A stretch of DNA of 64,000 nt, taken from assembly GCA_023384575.1 (NCBI GenBank), contig JAHDVP010000002.1, positions 9,479-73,478 of the forward strand. Direction: 5' to 3'. The position numbers and the translations under genes were made by a program. Positions 59,907 to 64,000 of the stretch are shown in pieces. A model generated the notes under the pieces. It was given only the letters and a program-made list of their open reading frames with translations, did no database searches and was not told the DNA's origin. Origin of the DNA: Acidobacteriota bacterium. GTDB taxonomy: Bacteria > Acidobacteriota > Vicinamibacteria > Vicinamibacterales > JAFNAJ01. Position 1 is the first letter of the stretch, and every line of letters starts with the position of its first letter.

Positions 59907-62327
59907 ATGAGCGTCGTCTCTACCGGTATCGCCCGTGACGTCCGGCTCGCCTGGCGCGGCCTGACGCGGCGCAAGGGGTTCTTCCTGCTCGTCGTCCTGA
60001 TCTTGTCGGTCGGGTTCGGTTCGGCTGGGGCGGCCTTCGGTGTCTTCGAGGCGGTCCAGGTCCGACCGCTCCCGTTTGTCGAATCGGAGCGGCTGGTGCA
60101 GTTGGCCGTGGCGCACGAGGAGCGTCCCCTCGAGGCGGAGCCGCTCTACCGGCAGGACCTGCTGGCCTTCTCCGAGCACGGCGCGCTGTTCACCGGTCTT
60201 GGTGGTTTCACCACGGGCACCGCCAACCTCAGTGACGACGGGCGGCCGGAGCGGCTCGACGCCGGCTTCGTGACACCGGGTCTCTTTCCGCTGCTCGGGG
60301 TGCAGCCCGCCGCCGGCCGCGGCTTCTCCGACGACGATGCGCGTCCCGGCGCACCGGCCGTGGTGCTCCTCAGCGACGACCTGTGGAGACATCGTTACGC
60401 CTCAGCCCCCGACGTCGTCGGACGACAGATCCGGGTCAACCGCCAGCCGGCAACCGTCATCGGCGTCATGCCGGCCGGCTTCACCTTTCCGCATCAGCAG
60501 CGCCTCTGGCTGCCGCTGCCGTGGGTCGCCTCCGGCGATGCCGCCGACAGAACGAGACTCGTGGCCGTCGGCCGGCTCACCGCCGGTGCGGCCCACGAGG
60601 TGGTGTCCGACGTCCTGCAGCCGACGTTCGACGACGCCCGCCGGCGGCACCCGGAGCGGTACCAGGGCTACAACCTCCTCGTGCAGCCGCTCTCCTGGTT
60701 CTTCGTCGACTGGCAGGCGCGCGCCGGCCACCGCCTGCTGTTGGTCGCCGTGCTTGCGCTGCTGCTCGTGGCGGTGGCCAATGCCACGGGCCTGCTGCTC
60801 GCGCACGCGCGCGAACGCGAGAACGAGTGGGCGCTGCGCGCCGCGCTCGGCGCTCCACGAGGCGACACGCTTCGGGCCACGCTGGCGTCCGGTCTCATCG
60901 TGAGTGCGGCCGGTCTCGCCCTGGCCGTCCCGCTCACCCGGGCCGCGCTGGTCTGGCTCGAGGGCGAAATGCTGCGGTCGGAAGACCCGATGCCGTACTT
61001 CCTCCACCTCGGCCTCACCGGGCCGACGGTTGGCTTCCTGACGGCCGCGGCGGCCGTCACGGCACTGGTGTCGGGCCTGCTGCCCGGGCTTCGGCTCGGC
61101 ACACCCGCCATGGCCGGCACCGCGGGTCAGTGGTCGCGTACGACGGGTTCTCGAACCGCCGCGCGCGCCGCGGGTGTCCTGGTCGCGGCCCAAGTGTCGC
61201 TGTCGCTGGTGGTGGTCGTCACGATGGCCGTGCTGGTGCAGGGCGTGGAGCGCATGGCGAGCCGCGACCTCGGCGTCGACCCTCGACACGTGATGACGGC
61301 GCGCGTGGCCCTGATGGACACGAACTATCCACAGGACGCCGATCGCGCACGCTTCTGGACTCAGCTCGTCGAGCGTCTCCGCCGCGCGCCCGGCGTCGTC
61401 GCCGCCGCGGTCGGCAGTCCGGTGCCTGGCTACCTTGGCGGCCTCGATACGGTGCGGGTCGAGGGCGCCGAGGTCGACCGCGCGCTCGTCCGCGTGTCGA
61501 CCGGCGCTGTCGATGCCGATTTCGGCGAGGCCTATCGCGTGCGCCTGTCGCAGGGGCGATGGTTCACTAGGGGTGACGATGCGGCGGCGCCGCGCGTCGC
61601 CATCGTCGACCGGCGGTTCGCCGATGCGGCGTGGCCTGGGCGCGATCCCGTCGGACGGCGCATCCGGGGGGAGGCGCCCGACAGCGACTGGGTGGTGGTC
61701 GTCGGCGTGACCGAGAACCTGCATCTTGCTCAGGTCGACGACCCGCCCCGCGGCACCGTGCTCGTTCCGCTGCTCCAGGAGCCGCCGCGGTTTGCCAGCC
61801 TGGCGGTACGCACGCAGGGCGACCCGTACTCCGTCGTGCCGATCGTGCGGAGCGAAGTCGAGCGTCTCGACGCCGAACTGCCCCTCTACTGGGTGCGATC
61901 GCTCGAGGATGCGATTCGTCACGGCTACTACAACGTTCGCATCTTCGCCAGGATCATCGGCTGGCTCGGGCTGAGCGCGCTCTTGATGACGGGGGCGGGG
62001 CTCTACGCGCTCATCGCCGGTCGTATCGCCCAACGGACGCGCGAGATCGGCATCCGTCGCGCGCTCGGTGCGAGCGGGATCGCGGTGAGCCGATCGGTCC
62101 TCCGGCAGGTGACCGGGCCGCTCGGCGTCGGCGTGACGGTGGGGCTTTTCTGTGCGTGGCCGGTCGGACGCGCACTCGTGGCCGTCGAACCCACGGTCCT
62201 CGGTGCCGGCTCGGGGACCTACGCGCTCGCTCTCGTCACGCTCGGCGCGGCCGCCGCGCTCGCGGTCGCCGCCCCGCTGGCGCGTGCGCTCGTCATCAAC
62301 CCCGTCGACGCGTTGCGCTGCGACTAA
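59907..62327 (+). CDS. ABC transporter permease of the ADOP (acidobacterial duplicated orphan permease) type
   Basis: 806 residues. The layout is TM segment, MacB-like periplasmic domain, three TMs, then a second copy (TM, periplasmic domain, three TMs). The first half starts DVRLAWRGLTRRKGFFLLVVLILSVGFG. The periplasmic part has FFxLLGVQPxxGRxF-type motifs (LFPLLGVQPAAGRGFSDDD). The second half ends TREIGIRRALGASG, the FtsX signature. ADOP proteins typically lack a neighbouring ATPase, as here. The start at 59907 fits the family N-terminus. Function unknown, possibly an exporter or envelope regulator. Confidence 0.9.
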   Translation: MSVVSTGIARDVRLAWRGLTRRKGFFLLVVLILSVGFGSAGAAFGVFEAVQVRPLPFVESERLVQLAVAHEERPLEAEPLYRQDLLAFSEHGALFTGLGGFTTGTANLSDDGRPERLDAGFVTPGLFPLLGVQPAAGRGFSDDDARPGAPAVVLLSDDLWRHRYASAPDVVGRQIRVNRQPATVIGVMPAGFTFPHQQRLWLPLPWVASGDAADRTRLVAVGRLTAGAAHEVVSDVLQPTFDDARRRHPERYQGYNLLVQPLSWFFVDWQARAGHRLLLVAVLALLLVAVANATGLLLAHARERENEWALRAALGAPRGDTLRATLASGLIVSAAGLALAVPLTRAALVWLEGEMLRSEDPMPYFLHLGLTGPTVGFLTAAAAVTALVSGLLPGLRLGTPAMAGTAGQWSRTTGSRTAARAAGVLVAAQVSLSLVVVVTMAVLVQGVERMASRDLGVDPRHVMTARVALMDTNYPQDADRARFWTQLVERLRRAPGVVAAAVGSPVPGYLGGLDTVRVEGAEVDRALVRVSTGAVDADFGEAYRVRLSQGRWFTRGDDAAAPRVAIVDRRFADAAWPGRDPVGRRIRGEAPDSDWVVVVGVTENLHLAQVDDPPRGTVLVPLLQEPPRFASLAVRTQGDPYSVVPIVRSEVERLDAELPLYWVRSLEDAIRHGYYNVRIFARIIGWLGLSALLMTGAGLYALIAGRIAQRTREIGIRRALGASGIAVSRSVLRQVTGPLGVGVTVGLFCAWPVGRALVAVEPTVLGAGSGTYALALVTLGAAAALAVAAPLARALVINPVDALRCD

Positions 62328-62383
62328 TCGCGAACGAGAGTCGGCGCCACCGTGTCACCGGGTGGATTCCCCAGGGAGGGCAC

Positions 62384-62845
62384 GTGCCCGCCACGTCACG
62401 GTTCCGACCCGCGACCCCAGGTGATGCCGACGGCGTGCTCGCGTTGATGCGCGAGTACTATGCGGAAGACGGGTACTCGTTCGTCGGGGCCAGTGCGCGC
62501 GACGTCATCCTGCGTCTCACGCGCGACGCCTCGCTCGGCCGCCTGTGGGTCGCGCCTCGCGAGGGCCGCGTCGTCGGCTACCTGGCGGTGACCCTCGGCT
62601 TCAGCCTCGAGTATGGCGGCCGCGACGCCTTCCTCGACGAGCTGTACATCGAGGACACCGCACGCGGGGTGGGCCTGGGCCGCGAGGCCCTCGAGATCGC
62701 CGAGGCCTATTGCCGAGAAACCGGCGTCAGGGCGCTGCACCTCGAGGTGGAGGAACGTCGCGAGTCGGCTCGGGCGCTGTATCGACGCTCCGGCTTCGAG
62801 GCGCACGGCCGTGAGCTCATGACCAAGTGGCTGGCGCGACCCTGA
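62384..62845 (+). CDS. GNAT family N-acetyltransferase
   Basis: 153 residues. The fold motifs are VVGYLAVTLGFSLEYGG (beta4), LDELYIEDTARGVGLGREALEIAEAYC (acetyl-CoA pyrophosphate loop R-G-x-G-L-G) and LHLEVEERRESARALYRRSGF. Substrate unknown. The GTG start at 62384 has GGGAGG upstream and lies 56 bases after the ADOP gene, so the two may be co-transcribed. Confidence 0.9.
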   Translation: MPATSRFRPATPGDADGVLALMREYYAEDGYSFVGASARDVILRLTRDASLGRLWVAPREGRVVGYLAVTLGFSLEYGGRDAFLDELYIEDTARGVGLGREALEIAEAYCRETGVRALHLEVEERRESARALYRRSGFEAHGRELMTKWLARP

Positions 62846-62954
62846 TCCACGGCCGGTGCGCCACGTGGCGGCTGGCGTTCCACTTGGGCCGACCACCGGC
62901 GCGGGGCGCAGCACCTGCCCGTCATGGCAGGTGCCCGCCGCGCCGGCGCAGGTG

Positions 62955-63503
62955 TCAGGCCGCGGGAGCGGCCTGCAGCGACAGCGTGACCTTCACCTCG
63001 TCGCCCACGAGGAAGCCGCCGGTCTCGAGGACGGCGTTCCAGGCCAGGCCGAAGTCCTTGCGATTGAGCGTGGTTTCGGCCTCGAAGCCCAGTTTCTCGT
63101 TGCCCCAGGGGTCGCGGGCCATGCCTAGAAACGTCACGGGCAGGGCGATGGTCTTCGTGACGTCGCGCATGGTGAGATCGCCGTGCACGAGGAACGTCTC
63201 GTCGCCGGTCTTCTCGATGCGGCGGCTCGCGAAGGTCATGGCGGGGAATCTCTCGACCTCGAAGAAGTCGGCGGAGCGCAGGTGCTCGTCGCGCTTCGGC
63301 TCGTTCGTGTCGATGCTGGCGGTCTTCACCGAGAAGGCCACCGACGATCGTTCGGGCGCGACGGCGTCGAAGTCGATGGTCCCTCCGAAGTCGGAGAAGC
63401 GTCCGCGGACTTTCGTGACGAGATGACGCACCTGGAACATCACCTCGGAGTGCGACTTGTCGAGCGAGAACGTGCGGGTCGTGGTGGCGGCTGCGGTGGA
63501 CAT
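62955..63503 (-). CDS. YceI family lipocalin-like protein
   Basis: 182 residues. FSLDKSHSEVMFQVRHLVTKVRGRF is the YceI start; KRDEHLRSADFFEVERFPAMTFAS and the ending ETGGFLVGDEVKVTLSLQA are conserved. YceI proteins bind long isoprenoid or fatty molecules. No signal peptide is present, unlike E. coli YceI, so it is probably cytosolic. It follows a MarR-type regulator gene and a palindrome (63545-63556). Confidence 0.95.
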   Translation of the reverse strand: MSTAAATTTRTFSLDKSHSEVMFQVRHLVTKVRGRFSDFGGTIDFDAVAPERSSVAFSVKTASIDTNEPKRDEHLRSADFFEVERFPAMTFASRRIEKTGDETFLVHGDLTMRDVTKTIALPVTFLGMARDPWGNEKLGFEAETTLNRKDFGLAWNAVLETGGFLVGDEVKVTLSLQAAPAA

Positions 63504-63544
63504 GAGCGTGTACCCTTCCTTTGTCGTTGTGCGTTGGCGTGTGC

Positions 63545-63556
63545 GTGTTTAAACAC
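63545..63556. promoter_or_regulatory. Perfect palindrome GTGTTTAAACAC, candidate MarR operator
   Basis: A 12-base perfect palindrome in the 76-base gap between the MarR-type gene and yceI, AT-rich relative to the surroundings. The position fits an operator of the adjacent regulator, controlling yceI. Confidence 0.5.
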
Positions 63557-63579
63557 ATGTATGACGTAACGAACGGCCG

Positions 63580-64000
63580 TCAGGATGCGGACTGGCCCTC
63601 CCTGACGACATCGAGCAGGTCGATCAGGTGACGTAACCTGGCCTCACCCAGGTGGCCGAGCAGCGAGTCGTGCAACGCGGTCACCCGCGCGTCGAGGCCA
63701 TCGAGCAAGGCCAAGCCCTTCTTCGTGATGCGCGTCGTCACGTAGCGCCGGTCCTGACCCTCGCGATCCCGGCGAACGAGACCGGCCTCCTCGAGCCGGT
63801 CGATCAACCGCGTGACGTCGGGCACGCGGCGAATCATGCGCGCCGCGATCTCGGCGCGACACAGCCCGGTGTCGCCCGCTCCCCGGAGGATGCGCAGCAC
63901 GTTGAACTGCGTCGGCGTGATGCGCTCGTCGCGAAAGACCTCGTCGACGGCGTGGTCGAGCACGGCGGCGGTCCTGGCGATGCCGAGGTGCGCCTCCTGC
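63580..64000 (-). CDS. MarR family transcriptional regulator (start beyond right edge)
   Basis: About 140 residues visible. The frame is open to the edge and reads QEAHLGIARTAAVLDHAVDEVF before TPTQFNVLRIL, typical of MarR N-terminal helices, so the gene begins outside the window. The winged helix with DVTRLIDRLEEAGLVRRDREGQDRRYVTTRITKKGLALL is intact. It is upstream of yceI on the same strand and likely regulates it or itself. Confidence 0.92.
   Translation of the reverse strand, partial: QEAHLGIARTAAVLDHAVDEVFRDERITPTQFNVLRILRGAGDTGLCRAEIAARMIRRVPDVTRLIDRLEEAGLVRRDREGQDRRYVTTRITKKGLALLDGLDARVTALHDSLLGHLGEARLRHLIDLLDVVREGQSAS

Overview
The window is about 70% GC and reads as a chromosomal segment of an acidobacterium, probably of the Vicinamibacteria. 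The best phylum marker is a permease of the Acidobacteria-typical ADOP type (59907-62327). Supporting this are a complete attenuator-controlled trp operon, a secreted S55 peptidase, and pervasive ATGA/GTGA stop-start overlaps. There are no rRNA genes, no CRISPR array and no intact mobile element. The only stable RNA gene seen is one tRNA-Gly(CCC).

Layout. (1) 1-5983: a recG fragment, lexA, a DUF3467 gene and a degenerate Y-family polymerase, then nth, a small zincin and rsmA: DNA repair and rRNA modification. (2) 5984-12589: RNase J with a structured leader, ftsK, an AMIN/Amidase_3 cell-wall amidase and a small membrane protein. (3) 12686-20519: pepA, a PKD-like secreted protein, a bactofilin-like membrane protein, acetoacetyl-CoA synthetase and a secreted S9 peptidase. 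(4) 20554-31236 (minus strand): one aromatic amino acid supra-operon, trpL-aroDE-trpE-G-D-C-F-B-A-chorismate mutase-aroF-tyrA. (5) 31286-38181: a secreted S55 peptidase, a secreted propeller protein, an ECF sigma/anti-sigma pair and a TPR protein. (6) 38182-38792: a decayed transposase with short direct repeats. (7) 38793-43515: a DppBC-like permease pair coupled to a sigma-54 activator with a solenoid N-terminus. (8) 43668-51350: aroC, def, fmt, rsmB, a PASTA protein, rpe, a thioesterase, an epimerase and bamD. (9) 51452-54794: pgsA, a sugar nucleotidyltransferase, phosphomannomutase and tRNA-Gly. (10) 54795-64000: a patchier region with a hypothetical gene, a broken VapBC pair, DUF2461, geranylgeranyl-reductase-like and cyclopropane-synthase-like lipid genes, the ADOP permease, a GNAT, YceI and a MarR fragment.

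The main discovery is the previously unannotated leader in front of the aromatic operon (31019-31236). A 38-codon leader peptide carries the run Tyr-Trp-Trp-Trp-Phe, spelled with the TAT and TTT codons that are uncommon here. It is followed by mutually exclusive antiterminator and terminator stems, and its promoter sits so close that the leader mRNA is probably almost leaderless. Because the operon feeds all three aromatic amino acids, the Tyr and Phe codons beside the Trp codons suggest a leader that could read all three.

A second theme is that several genes (pepA, acetoacetyl-CoA synthetase, vapB, aroC, a small membrane protein, trpL) have a good -10 hexamer only 6-9 bases before the start codon, which implies leaderless transcripts. 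All functions are assigned from recognised motifs. No database search was possible.
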